Below are positions 44,195 to 56,347 of a stretch of DNA of 64,000 bases, in pieces (position 1 is the first letter of the stretch; every line of letters starts with the position of its first letter). Location: the NCBI RefSeq assembly GCF_963576675.1, contig NC_088913.1, positions 83,699,001-83,763,000 on the forward strand, written 5' to 3'. This stretch comes from Euphorbia lathyris. Taxonomy: Eukaryota; Streptophyta; Magnoliopsida; Malpighiales; Euphorbiaceae. The position numbers and the translations under genes are program-made. The notes beneath the pieces are model-generated. The model did no database searches. It worked only from the letters and a program-made list of their open reading frames with translations, and was not told the origin of the DNA.

Positions 44195-46130
44195 ATGACG
44201 AGTGGAGGGTCTGATCCCTCCTCAGGGATTGAAACGCCCTTAGTAACCCCATCATCCAATCCTGTTACGAACGCTGGTCGCATTGATCCCTCCTTAGGGA
44301 TTGAAGCTCCTACGGTACATGGCGAGGGAAGAATGTCACCTGACACGTTTCTTGAAATATGTGCGAGATCCATAGGAAAAGAGTTTGGCCCTGAGATGGA
44401 AAACCGCTTAAGGTCGTACATGTTAATTCCCCCGCTTCGACGTACGGCACCAACTCCTACGGCATTCCAATGGCAAAATGTCACCATAGGACCAAACGCT
44501 TGTGATTTCTCCTTTTTTCACTCTCAACCTGCGGATTCCACGGTAATTACTTCTGTGGCAGCCGATGGCCCGCCATTAAATCGACGACTGTTTTCTGACG
44601 GAGCGGAAGGGAGTTGGAGAAATGATCAAGCTTTTCCTAAAGGACATGCAAACCCAAGGCTTAACATTGGTGGGACTCGAGCTCTCAATAGTGCTAGGTC
44701 TAATCCTCTAGAGGGTGGACCGGAGGGTCGAAAACACAAAAAGCGTAGGAAGACGACAGGAAGAGGACGATCTAAATCTCCATCTCGCCCAAAGCATAGA
44801 TCCTCCCGGAGAGGTAGATCTCCTCCACCCCCAGAACGCAGAAGGTCTCCTCCACCCCCAGAACGCAGAAGGAGTAAGCGACCAATTGAGGAACCTCGTC
44901 AAGATAGACAGCATCCGCCTCCTAATCCAGGAGCTAATGGGCAAGCTCCACCAGGAGGACGAGGAGGAAGTGGTCTGCCAGGAGGGCGAGGAGGAAGTGG
45001 TTCGCCATCGGATCCTTCATCTAATTCCAGTTCTTCATCATCCCCAAGTAGATCCCCCACGTAGAGGACATTCTAGAGAGAATCACAGGAATATAGAGGA
45101 TCTGATCAGAGATGAGGTGCGCCGCCAAAATGAAGAGAATGTGAGACATAACCCATTTGCCAATCGGGATTCGGCCTTTACAGCATGGATCGAAGCTGAA
45201 GAAACGGATAGGCACTTTAAAATTCCTAATATCCCAGTCTACACGGGCATGGACAACCCTGAAGCCCATGCTAGGAAGTATCGCATGTTGCTCAGCCTTA
45301 ACAGGGCGAGTGAAGCAGTGTTGTGTCGGATGTTTATCACCATGCTTGGTGGTCCCGCCTATGATTGGTTCCAATCTTTACCTCCAGGATCAATAGACGG
45401 ATGTGATCAGTTGAGTAGAGAGTTTTGTGCAAAATTCGCTGGGTGCATCCCTCTAGTGGTCAAATCGCGGAAGCTTTTTGAATTGAAACAGAAAGCAAAT
45501 GAACCCCTTCGAGAATATGTTGATAATTTCAACAAATTGTGTATACGAATTGTTGATGTGGATGTATCCATGGCGGTGGAAGCCCTAGTGAAAAACACCA
45601 CGTGTAAAAGCTTGCAGGAAGATCTAATCAGAAAGAAGCCCAGAGATATGGCAGAATTGATAGAAAGATGCAAGGATTTCATGGAGGTGGACGACATCCG
45701 CAGGGAGTCAGTATCTTCACCTAAGAGGGACAAGGGCGAATCTCGTAGACGGGATAAAGAAAAGGACAAACATCCTGACTCGTCATCCAGAGGCAGGCGC
45801 ATAGGCTCTAAGAACAAATCGGCATACGTACCATCATTTACACCATTAAACGCCTCCAAAAGCGAAGTGCTGATATGGATAAAAAACAGCCAACATAAGC
45901 GGAGCATTTCATACCCCGAACCAAAAGGGGGGGAGTACACCAACACAGCAAAAAATCCCAAAAATTATTGCAAGTACCACAGGAAGAATGGCCATGATAC
46001 TGACGTGTGTTGGGAGTTGGCCAGGGAGATAGAAAGGCTTATAGAAAGGGAAAAGCTAGACAGGTTCGTCCAAAATGATAACAAGAAAGGAGATAATGAT
46101 AAGTCAAGGGATTATCAGAAAAAGAAGGCG
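44195..46130 (+). pseudogene. gag: Tat gag, one frameshift
   Basis: ATG at 44195 (MTSGGSDPSSG). The N-terminal 280 residues are Pro/Ser/Arg-rich, with a doubled PPPPERRR unit. A one-base shift near 45050 moves the frame; the rest is open. The capsid-like domain covers about 45180-45520 (HFKIPNIPVYTGMDNPEAH, YDWFQSLPPGSI, LSREFCAKF), followed by FNKLCIRIVDVDVSMAVEAL. A zinc-type motif CKYHRKNGHDTDVC sits near 45970. Structural protein that packages the element RNA. The nucleic-acid-binding end is intact here, unlike in the minus-strand sister. Confidence 0.9.
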
Positions 46131-46720
46131 AAGGGGACCATCAATGTCATAGCAGGCGGACCAGGTTATCAACCTGTGCTGAAGAAGGCAAAGACCACCG
46201 CTCTGGATAGGGCATCACTCAATCGCCCTTTTGCGGACGTAGGCCCGGAGGTTCCCCCTCACGCAGATCCTCTAGTCGTTACCATGATGGTAGAAGGATG
46301 GGAAATGAAAAGAGTAATGATTGATACTGGAAGTTCGTGCAATGTCATTACAAGAGGAGCATTCGCCAAACTTATGGTCGATCCTGTCCAAGTGGAAACC
46401 ACTATTGTGGACATCCTAGGAGTAACGGGGCACACAATCCAAATGAAGGGACAGGTAACGTTAGATTGCGAGTTGGCGGACGAAGATCAAACCTGGAAGG
46501 GAGATCTGGAGTTCTCCATTATAGATGGTCAATTGGCCTATAATATCATCCTTGGTCGGCCTTTCATCTCCAAAGCAGCGGCTCTCGTCTCCATCCGCCA
46601 TCTCACCATTTACATCCCCACGGCCAAAGGAGGAGTAATGGTCAGAGGAAATCAAAAAGTTGCTCAGGAGACGTATTCGACATCCTTGATGATTCGCCCA
46701 CAGTCTAAAGATGAGGAAGA
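46131..46720 (+). pseudogene. Tat aspartic protease region
   Basis: Open and in frame with gag and RT. Catalytic IDTGSSCNVI at about 46320, VDILGVTGHTIQMKG, then YNIILGRPFI near 46545. It belongs to a polyprotein that is broken up- and downstream, hence pseudogene, although this domain has no lesion. Confidence 0.88.
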
Positions 46721-48741
46721 AGAGGAACTTGTCACAATGGCTCTGGGTGAAACAGAGATGTACCTTATGGCGGATGAAAAGCAGGTACGAATTGCTAAAG
46801 GGCTAAAAGGTGAGATTAAAGAGGCTATTACAAAGGTTCTCCATGAGTCAAAAGATGTCTTTGCTTGGAAAGATGAGATCCTCCCAGGGATTAATCCGGA
46901 TGTGATCACTCATAAGCTCAATATTGCCGAGGACGCTGTCCCAATAGCACAAAAGCGAAGGAATCATGGTCCTGAAAGACAGAAAATAATAGAAGAGGAG
47001 ATTGCAAAGCTTAAGAAGGCGGACGCCATCGAAGAAGTACTTTACACACAATGGCTGGCGAATGTGGTGCTAGTCAAAAAGGCAGGCGGATCATACCGCA
47101 TATGTATTGAATTCACCGATCTCAACAAAGCTTGTCCCAAAGACAACTATCCTCTGCCATGTATTGATATTTTAGTAGATGGGACCGCGGGACACGCCAT
47201 GTATTCCTTCACTGATGTGAAGTCGAGTTATCACCAGTTCCCGATGGAGCCTTCTGACAGAATCAAGACTTCGTTCGTGACTCACCAAGCCACCTACTGC
47301 TTCAAGGTCATGCCCTTTGGGCTTAAAAATGCAGGGGCTACCTACCAACGGATGATGAACAAAATATTCGAAGAAAGCAAAGGTAATAACTTTTCTGTCT
47401 ACGTGGATGATATGATCATCAAAAGTTCCACTGTGGAAAAGCACGCTGATGATATAAGATAGATCCTAGGTGTACTCCGACATCACAACATTAAACTGAA
47501 TCCAGAGAAATGTACCTTTGGGGCAACATATGAAAAATTCTTGGGTTTCATGATCAGCCAGAAAGGAGTGAGTCCAAATCCGGATAAAGTTAAAGCAGTC
47601 CTGGATATGAAAACACCACAGAACATCAGAGAGGTGCAACGTCTGAACGGGCGTATCGTGGCCTTGGGCAGGTTCATCTCCTGCTCGGCTCGTAGATGTC
47701 AACCCTTCTATGAGGTAATAAAAAAACAAAAGACATTTGAGTGGAATGAGGATTGTAGGCAAGCCTTCGAAGGGATCAAGCGATTTCTCACGGAACCACC
47801 TCTGATGAGTCGGCCCCTAAAAGGTGAGAATCTCTACATGTATGTTTCAGTTACAGATAAAGCTGTTTGCACAGTCATGATCAGGGAAGAGGATGGACAG
47901 CAGTATCCAATCTATTATGTGAGTAAAGTGTTAAAAGAGGCGAGACCCGATACTCCAAATTGGATAAAATGGCACTGGCCGTTGTCACCACCTCAATACG
48001 CCTCAGGCCCTACTTTCAGGCACATATATCATAGTCCGCACCAGCATATCCATGAGGAAAGTATTGCAAAAGCCAGAAACCTCGGGGAGATTGATGGAGT
48101 GGGCAATTCGCTTAGGCGAATTTGATGTTCGTTACGAAAGTCGATCTGCTCTGAAAAGTCAAGTCTTGGCAGACTTTGTGAATGAATTCACTGAGGAAGG
48201 TATAAATCTTCCCAAATCTAAGATCGAAGAGTGGACGATGTATACAGATGGGGCTTCTTCGACGGAAGGCGCAGGTATAGGCATCGTGATCAAAGGTCCC
48301 CAATATATAAAACTGCATTACGCAGCAAAATTGGACTTCCTCGCAACCAACAATGCAACGAAGTACGAGGCCTTAATATTGGGATTACGCCTGTTGAAGG
48401 AAATCACTCCCGAGCGGATCGTAATCTATAGTGATTCCAAATTAATGGTCAACCAGGTAATCAAAATTTTTGAGGTGAAAGATGACATTCTGGCCAAATA
48501 TGTTGAAGAGGTTAAGAAATTGTTGAACCACCTCGAAGCCAAGGAAACCAAGTGGGAACTGATCCATGTTCCCCGAGGATCTAACACCGAGGCTGATCAC
48601 CTAGCTAAAATGGCTTCAAGCAAGGAGCATTGGGCGGATCTACAGTGCCCATTCGAGGTCAAGACAGCACCGGCATTCGCCTCAGAAGAGGTATCCTTAC
48701 TTGCATCCGTCGAAAGTGATTGGAGGTCACCTATTCGCTAG
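46721..48741 (+). pseudogene. pol: Tat RT and two RNase H domains
   Basis: RT is open to 47462: FAWKDEILPGI, TDLNKACPKDNYPLP, FTDVKSSYHQ, FGLKNAGATYQ and catalytic YVDDM near 47400. A TAG at 47460-47462 stands where the sister has Glu. The frame continues through the connection and first RNase H (ENLYMYVSVTD) to a one-base loss near 47945. After that the frame from about 48052 carries the second, archaeal-type RNase H (MYTDGASS at 48239, YSDSKLMVNQV). It ends in TAG at 48739, where the sister has Gln. Confidence 0.92.
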
Positions 48742-49960
48742 TACCTGATAGATGGCACCCTGCCACAGGACAACGAAGAAGCTCGAAGGACGGCAAAGAA
48801 GGCCGCCTACTTCTTCGTGATAAAGACTGCTTATACAGAAAGTCTTTTGGCCATCCCTGGTTGAAATGCATCATGACAGAAGAGGGACAACAGATCCTCA
48901 AAGAGTTGCATGAAGGCACATGTGGAGCCCATGAGGCGTCTGCCTCCATCTTGAATAAGTCCAGGTTAGCAGGATTTTATTGGCCCACAGCAGAACTTGA
49001 TGCCCAAAAGTTAGTGGAGTCTTGTCATAATTGCCAGGTGCATGCAAATGAATCCCACACAGCTAAACACCTTCAAAGGCCCATCATCAAAGGTCGACCC
49101 TTTGCATTTTGGGGAATTGATATCGTTTGTCCCTTTCCTCCTACCAAAAACAAAGAAAGTATGTGGTGGTGGCTGCGGATCATTTTACTAAATGGGTAGA
49201 GGCCGGAGCTGTCTCCTCTATCAACGCCGAAAGAATGGTGGAGTTCGTCAAAGATAATATCGTTGGAAGGTACGGGGTTCCCCACACGATTATCACGGAT
49301 AATGGGACGCAATTCAATTGTGGAGAGTTCAAAACTTTCTGTGAACAGCTGGGCATTCAAAACAGGTTCGCCTCTGTTTACTATCCCCAATCTAATGGGA
49401 TGACCGAGGTTACAAATCGGACGATCGTTAAAGGAATAAAGAAAAGGTTGGGGGAGCATGATAAAAAATGGGGGGATCATCTAATGAGCGTTCTATGGGC
49501 GTACCGGACCACTCCACGAACGGCCACGGGCGAGACACCATTCGCCCTTTCTCATGGCGTAGAAGCTGTAATCCCTGTTGAAATACAGGTCCCCAGTGAC
49601 AGAGTTGCATTCTATTGCGAGGATGAAAATAGCCAAAGGTTGAAAGAAAGTCTCGATCAAGTGGAGGAGAAAAGAGAGAAGGCGTATGTATGTATGGCAG
49701 CCTACAAGCAACGAATCGCAGCTTATCATGATAAAAATGCAAAGCTTGTAAGTCTGAATGTAGGGGATCTCGTGCTCCGAAAGGCGGATAAAATCCAATC
49801 TATGGAAGGAAGAGGAAAGCTAGGGATCACCTGGACAGGTCCATACAGAATAATCACCAAGATTGGGTTCGCCACGTTTAAAATTCAAGACATGGAGGGG
49901 AACACACTGCCACGTATGTGGAACATCTAGAACCTCCGCAAATATTTCACCAGAAAATAG
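48742..49960 (+). pseudogene. Tat integrase, frameshifted
   Basis: Zinc-binding HEGTCGAHEAS...CHNCQVH at about 48905-49050, in frame 3. A shift near 49150 follows, within the linker after the first catalytic Asp (WGIDIVCP; the sister has GP). TDNGTQF at about 49297 and GMTEV at about 49400 carry the second Asp and the Glu. The C-terminal part has VGDLVLRKAD and WTGPYRIITKI, a GPY/F-type end. TAG at 49928 replaces CAG of the sister; homology goes on to about 49960. It would insert the cDNA into target DNA. Confidence 0.9.
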
Positions 49961-50602
49961 AATGTAATCAAGGTATTGAGTACTCTTTTTCCTTTAGTAA
50001 GTTTTTATCCCATGAGGTTTTTCTTATTAAAGGTTTTAATGAGGCTCACATGTACGACCCACTTGCTGTAATAAGGCACATCGCCATTCAATAAAAAGCA
50101 ACTTTTGTACTATCAATTCTTTTTTAAGTATTCTCTTGTAGCAATATAAATATCACAGATTAAAAAAGAAGGGGGGCCAACAAACGCATTCCCACACATA
50201 GGATAATGCTTTCTCCTCAAAGATAGGAGAACAATCTCAACGACGGATCTATCTACCTTAAAGATAGGAAACAAATTGATCCCCGTCAGAGATAGAGTTA
50301 AAACATTTCTCAGACGTGAGATCTTTACACTCTCATACACTCTTTCCAAAAAAGAGTCCAAAGTCCTAGTGGCGGATCGATTCACCTCAAAGACAGGAAG
50401 CCAATCGATCGCCTAAGGCAGCTTAACTTCCTCTAAAGGAATAAAAGCTCCAAGCCTTCACAAAGGCTCACACTCTAAGGTATGGTTGGCCACATACTTC
50501 AACTCAATCCTAAAACCTATAGATTTACTTGCTGAAAAACATAAAGCGTAAAGTAAATGGTTATAGCAAGGATTAAAAATTGTACTTAGTTTTACAAAAG
50601 AA
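49961..50602. other. Convergence zone, with repeated AAAGATAGG words
   Basis: Counterpart of 29672-30334. CCTCAAAGATAGGAGAA, CCTTAAAGATAGGAAAC and CCTCAAAGACAGGAAGC recur, paired with GGCGGATCGATTC-type words. Non-coding. Confidence 0.6.
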
Positions 50603-52825
50603 CTAAACAACTAAAGGAGTATCCTCCTTAGCATCTTTTGCACTAGATGCGCCCTCCAGTGGGGCTTCCTTCTCTACAGAAACAGTACCCTCCTAAGGAA
50701 TGGTACAATCAGTTATTAGCTCCTCACTCTTGTCACCCGCCTTTTGAGACACTTCATCGAGATCCTCTGGTTTAAGATCAACAAGGGGTTTACTCTCTTC
50801 GGCGGATCCATTCATCACTTTGCGAATGTGATCACGGATGTAATCCTTGACGTTTGGAATTTTGCGATACTTAAGGCAAACCTCCACGTCAGGAACCACG
50901 TACTCCGGATCTGTAAAATCAATCTCAGGATAAGCAAGTTGAATATACGCCATGATCCACTCGCCATAATAGTAAGCTCGTTCCCCTGCCAGGATCTCCG
51001 TGTCGAGTAAGGCAGCCTTATGCACTTCAGCATCCACATCTATCTTCTCCTTCAATCTAAGGATCTCAGCATCCTTACTCTCATTTAGGGCAACAGCGGA
51101 AGCAGCGTTCGCATTGGCAACAGCGACCTCCTTCTCCAACCTTTCTATGGTTGCCTTGTCCGCCACTCCTTAAAGGAGAATCGCTTCCATAGCACGCATA
51201 CGAGTGTATACCTATCAAGGCAAAAGCCAATTCAAGCAAGAGAATAACAGCAAACTCTCCCTAAAGGAGATCATCCTTTCATCCAAAAATGCAAAAAAGG
51301 ATAGAAGGAACTTACCGTGAGAAGTTCTGTTTTTCCCATCTGGACATGGGCTGATCTTGAGATCTTATTCTGGCTCTCTCGGACCTCCCCTAGTTGACCA
51401 AGAGCTTCATCCAGATCATTGATGACGGATTCATTCCTTAGAGATCCTTTGTCACCATATTTGACGGACCAGTAACCTCCTAGGTCCGGCTTCACCAACT
51501 ATGCAAGCATTAAAAAGCAGAAAATAAGATCCAAGTAAAAGAAGAGAAAATAATAAAATAGACGCACCTCTTCAAGCCTCGCCATTGGTTTCTCAGCTCT
51601 TATGGCATCCGCCAATAGCTTCCCTCCACCACTAGACACAGACTTTTTCTTCTTTGGGAGAGGAGGATCAACCAAATCGCCTGCGGGACATTTCTCATAA
51701 CTCTTACGGGGATCCGCTACCTGCCCCTTCTTTCGAGCCTCTTCCTCCTTCTGTTTCTTGCGTATCTCTACAAGGGCGCGACTGGCCTCAGACAAACCCC
51801 TGATAAGGGAACAATAAAATAATCAAGGTTCAAGGAAAAACAAAGTTACCTTCATCAAGTTGTGTAAACTTCACGTAAGAGATCTTGTCCCCTTCCCGGC
51901 GGATCAAAGGAATGTCATTCATCATAAAGTCCAAGGCGTCGGCGTATGTCCAGGCATCCGCCTTGATACTTTTCAAGATATCCGCCACTTCCTCGTCACT
52001 GTCCATCAATATACGCATGTCTCCAGCCATATGCAAAGGTTTGGCATTCCAAACCGACGGAAATCCTAGAGATTCGCCCTCTCTTATCTTTACAAAGAAA
52101 AATCTTTCATCCCAAAGATGGACATTTGACATCTTACCGCAGAAGGGCGAATAAGTTTTGAATTTAGCGAAAGTGAGGAAAGATTCGGCCTTTCGCTTCG
52201 TTGGTTTATGGAGAGACCGAAAAACACGAGGGTTACATACTATCCCTAAGTTCGAAGCCAAATAACAATCCAGAGCCAGATCTAACCAGCCATTCGGATG
52301 TAGCTGGCAAACAGTGATCCCAAAGTATGCCAAGATGTCCGCCATCATCTTAGGAATAGGAAGCCGGAACCCTCTTTCTGCACGACAACTGTACACAGAC
52401 AAATATCCACTTGGCGGACAGGCGGGTCGCTGATGAGCAGCCGCCAACTTGGTCTCATAATTCTTAATCCACGGAAATCGATCCGCCAGATTTGTTAGAT
52501 CTGCGACGCTCATATGAGATGGAGTGGACTCCGCACGTGGCGCCTTTTTCCTGGACGGAGCTGAAGAAGAAGTCTCCATCGCAGAAAACTGCCTAGAACC
52601 TATTGCCGGAGTAATACGAGGAACGGTGACGGGAAGATTCTGAGTCCTACCCAAATGAGCTCTATAGTTACTACACATCGAGTTACACAACTCGGCTAGG
52701 TCACAACTGGGAGTACCTTCGGAAGAATCAGAATTTTCCGAAGAAGTAGTTCAGCTAATTTCAGTTTCAGAAGAAGTGGTCAAATTAAACAGTTCAAAAC
52801 TAGACTCAGAAGAAGAAGAACTCCT
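50603..52825 (-). pseudogene. Antisense spliced ORF of Tat element
   Basis: Sister of 27455-29671, read opposite to gag-pol. Exon 1 (about 52825-51850) has the Ser/Glu-rich start, a TGA near 52758 (Trp in the sister), and an otherwise open PF04195-like domain: LPIPKMMADILAYFGIT, LHPNGWLDLALDCYL, MSNVHLWDERFFF, SLGFPSVWNAKPL. Introns: 51499-51567 (69 nt) and 51212-51315 (104 nt). The last exon is the coiled coil; a TAG at 50693 (CAG in the sister) precedes a conserved tail to 50603. The start codon is AGG where the sister has ATG. Shared domain and shared intron sites show the gene is old within the family. Function unknown. Confidence 0.82.
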
Positions 52826-53118
52826 AAACATTCAGAAAACAGAGCGAAAGGATTCACTTACATGAGAGTCAAAGGCTTTAAGGATTCTGAAACTCCGAAA
52901 AAAAAGCTATGTAAAAAGCTCAAAGGAAGACGAAAGGGAAAGACGTGAATGAAGAAGAAAGAGAAAAGGGAAGGGGAAGAAGGTGTTTTCTCTTCCCTCG
53001 AGCAGCGCGCCTATGACACCTGTCACCCAACGTATGGCATTGAACAGAGTGGCCATCAATGCGAATCATCATGGCGGCGAGCGAAGAAGCTCAAAAGCCC
53101 TAAAGGACTTTAAAGGAA

Positions 53119-53133
53119 CTTTAGGGGGGCTTC
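53119..53133 (+). other. Polypurine tract
   Basis: Purine tract with TTAGGGGGGCTTC directly before the 3' LTR; plus-strand primer site. Confidence 0.8.
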
Positions 53134-53648
53134 TGATAACATTGGGATATTAACCGAGGGATCAAAGGAGATATTTATCCAAACGACCGCGTATTGCACT
53201 GGTCAAAGAAGGCCATGGCCTATCAAGCAACGACATCCGATGGGCGGATCACCAAGACTCCGCCACACGAGATCCGTAGTCAAACCTACATTAGATTCGC
53301 CATCACCCTTCGATCCGCCAGCTGAGCAGCTCAGCCGATTCCTCAATAAAGGCAATTAATGAGCTATTAATGAGCTAACGGACATACTTAAAGGAAACCA
53401 GTAACCGCCATTAATGGTGCATTAATGGAGACTTTCTAGTTACTAAAGGTTACAACTTCATGACTATATATAGCTTGCATCTCAAGCTATCAGGGTACAC
53501 ATTCTCACAATCCTAGCAACCCTACTTTGTCAATTCAGTTTATCCCTCCATATTCTATACTGACTTTGGCATCGGAGCTTCCCCCCGTCGAACCCAACGA
53601 CGCCCCCACAGGGACGGAAGCAAATCGGAAATTCTCCACTAGTCATCA
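53134..53648 (+). repeat. 3' LTR (515 bp)
   Basis: TGATAACATTGGG...TAGTCATCA, directly followed by the CATAC duplication and then copy C sequence. Confidence 0.95.
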
Positions 53649-53653
53649 CATAC

Positions 53654-54349
53654 GAATAGACGTGAAAAAAATTTATATTTTGTATGAATTCGATAAAAAA
53701 ATCCAAATATTTCGTCGAATTGAAAAATAATAATCTCCAATTCTATTACTAAATAATAAAAAATATAATTTTTTTAGAAAACTGGTACTGAATAAGGAAT
53801 AAAATATTTATAATTTATAATGATGTTATAATGATGTCTGAAATTAATCCAATTTGTTAATGTTAAAGGTAAAATTTCTCTTAGTTGCTAACGTTATAGG
53901 TGAAATTTGTATTATTTCAGACGTTAGAAATAAAATTACTAATGACTGTTAATGTTTAAAGTATTTTTACACTTTAGAACATTTCCAAAAGACTCTTATT
54001 AAACTTTTCATAAATAATACAAATAATTATATATTTCATCTTTATAGTATAAAACCGAAATACACTTAATCAGCTAAAATCAATCTAAAAAAAACTAAAA
54101 TCATAAAAATTCGGAATTCGTTCACTTCTGGGTAGTTCTCTTCATGGGTTGGACTTGGATCAAGTCTAGCTAGGTTTTACATCTAATTATTTTATCAAAA
54201 TTCAGCCCAACCTGCACTAATTTATATCGAGATTCGACCGGATTGGACTCGACTAAACTCAAACTTAATAAATAAAATTTTGGAATAAACAACAAAAACA
54301 TGTTTACATATATCACGATCCATCCCACGGATCATAAGCTCAAGCTACC
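53654..54349. other. Copy C core, non-coding
   Basis: Aligns with 37447-38247. No gene; AT-rich with TTAGGGAT/TAAAATT words common to this repeat. Confidence 0.5.
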
Positions 54350-54808
54350 TATAACGACCCTGTCCGAAGTGGGTGGCGCCGAGGTAGAAGGCTTGAGCAA
54401 GAAGCGGTCTTAAGGGATGACGATGATGGCAGAAATAAACTGAATCCCATATTGGAAATGGAGAGAGGGTGAATGAGTTTATTAGTAAGATAACGATCCA
54501 ATACATGCAGCCACGTTTTTAAGCCGTGAGGCCCAATGTATTGGATTTGGACCAAAACGGACAATATCTACATGGTATTTGACTAGGATGTTACAATTGG
54601 TATCAGAGTCGACTCTCCACGTATGATGTGTGGTTTGGGAATGAACCAGACAGAAGTTGGTAGGCCTGTAACGATTCAGACCTGAGTGGGTGGCGTCGAT
54701 GTAGAAGGCATGAGCAATGAGCAGCCCTAAAGGATGACCATGGGGCAGGAATGAACTGAATTCCACATCAGAAATGGAGATATGGTGACTGGACTTTATT
54801 AATAAGAT
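54350..54808 (+). mobile_element. TRIM-like element in copy C (left part)
   Basis: LTR-like block 54350-54595 ends GATGTTACA. The primer site TGGTATCAGAGT at 54598 is a better tRNA-Met match than in copy B. The second block starts at 54667 (TGTAACGATTCAG). The element is cut at 54808 by the fold-back insertion and resumes at 55438. Confidence 0.72.
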
Positions 54809-55377
54809 TGTAATGCCCCAAATTATATATATTGAAACTAATTGCTAAAATAATTAGTTAGAAAGAGTTAAGGCTAAAATATAATTACTTTTAGGAATTT
54901 TTTAAAAGATATTATAAATATAGAGACCAATATAGAAATTTGGTCAATTGTTGGTAAATTCACCTCTGAGTCCATTTTTTATGTTAGAATTGCAAAATAA
55001 TGAACATAGGACCGAGAAATAGAGAGATTAGCAAAAGTGACGAATTTTCTCTCTCTAAAAAATTTTTAAAAACTCAAAATCTCACAATAAAACTTACATG
55101 CACTTGTAGCTAGAGTTGAGAGCTTCGTTTCGGTATAAAGAATGCAAAAAACGGTGAAGAAATGAAGAAGAACAAGGTTTAAGAAGGGTGAGGAATGACA
55201 ATGAATCTTTGAATGTGGGGAAGAAGATGATATGCGAAATAGCAGATTTTAATTTACCAACAATTAGCCAAATTTTTATATTGGTCCCTATATTGATAAT
55301 ATCTTTTACAATTTTTTTCTAAAAGTAATTATATTTTAGCCTTAACTCTTTCTAACTAATCATTTTAACAATTAGTT

Positions 55378-55421
<44 letters not shown>

Positions 55422-55432
55422 GGGGTATTATA
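54809..55432. mobile_element. Fold-back element (624 bp)
   Basis: Inverted arms about 150 bp long. Left TGTAATGCCCCAAATTATAT is mirrored by right AATTTGGGGTATTATA, and TTAAGGCTAAAATATAATTA occurs in both arms. The flanking 5-bp repeat AAGAT (54804-54808, 55433-55437) and the uninterrupted site in copy B near 38700 prove insertion. A (TA)n run of about 38 bp lies in the right arm. The superfamily is unclear: 5 bp does not fit hAT or Mutator. Confidence 0.85.
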
Positions 55433-55590
55433 AAGATGAAAATCCAATACATAAAAACTCAAATATAGTTTATAATTAATTACTAATTAGGTATTGGACC
55501 GAAGAGTACCTGGGGTTCGTCTCTGGACGGGTTCCGAGGTGATGGCCTTACGGCCGACATCCCTGTGTGGGGATAGGCCCATGTATACAC

Positions 55591-56347
55591 TCCGACGATC
55601 AAAACAGTTAGTAGTTCTAGCGAGGTGCTTTAGCTAAAGAGTGAGTGTGTAAGGGTGAGAGTGCATACCATTGAGAGAAGTGTGAATGAGTATTTATAGG
55701 CCTTGTTAATGGGCACGTGAAGTTTGGTTGGTCCGATGGGCCGGATTCATATTCCTAATTAATTACTTTAGCTAAGAATTGAAAGAAAACCTAAAAAAAC
55801 AAATATGCCCTTAAAACTTGTTTAGGTTGAATCCACTCTAAATACCTCTAAATCTGATCTCCTATGGTTAGGAGTTGGGACTATGTGTCTGGAAGCTACA
55901 GTTAAAATTGCACAATGATTGGACGACTATATTTTTGGAAAAAGTAAAAACAACGAGGTTGGATGAAGGTGAAGAAGAACATACGAAGAGAGAGATAATT
56001 TTTTTTATTAAGATTATTAATATAAAAATATCATTTTTTTATATCCTAAGACCTATCTTCATTTAAGACTTACACTAAACTCTTAATTACTCATAAAATT
56101 ATGAAATTAACCTCCAACTATATACATAATATCCAATTAACTCAACAATCAATAAATAATTATAATATAACCTAATGTTGGGATATAATAGCTAAAAATC
56201 AAAGACACGGATGTGATGATTCTATCTCCAAAATTCAATCATTGGTTGGATGATTAAGTTAATTAAGTACATTAACTATCTGGACCACGTGTTCAGTTGT
56301 TATTATAAATTTACTAGTTGATGTGGTTGGGTCTTGAGAATCCACGT
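55591..56347. other. Spacer beyond copy C, no gene seen
   Basis: Contains a TATA-like GTATTTATAGGCCTT near 55690 and a block at 56220-56345 that repeats 18880-19000. The short open frame at 55875-56066 shows no recognisable content. Confidence 0.45.

Larger units (their letters stand above)
43622..53648 (+). mobile_element. Tat-type Ty3 retrotransposon, 10.0 kb, plus strand
   Basis: Complete sister of 26649-36682, with LTRs 43622-44136 and 53134-53648 and a 5-bp duplication CATAC at 43617-43621 and 53649-53653. Copy B retains the empty site at about 37440-37450 (AACATACGAATAG), which proves the borders. The two 515-bp LTRs differ by about 17 bases (counted by eye). All coding regions are damaged. 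Same order: gag, protease, RT, RNase H, second RNase H, integrase, then an antisense spliced ORF. Confidence 0.95.
40456..55590. repeat. Copy C of duplicated segment, swollen by nested insertions
   Basis: Aligns with 19150-38850 after removing 40575-41200, 41516-41743, 41788-42300, the extra 79-bp repeats at 42411-42600, 43622-53648 and 54809-55432. Same orientation as copy B, so this is a direct, dispersed-tandem duplication. No host gene. Confidence 0.8.

Noticed and set aside
52824..52861. GTAAGT...TTTAG intron splitting the start codon of the antisense ORF.
   Set aside because: Only 38 nt, below plausible plant intron size; the sister copy has an intact ATG after the acceptor-like TAG.
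55875..56066. 63-codon open frame beyond copy C.
   Set aside because: AT-rich, ends in Ile/Phe-rich low complexity, no homologue or motif recognised and no gene-like context.
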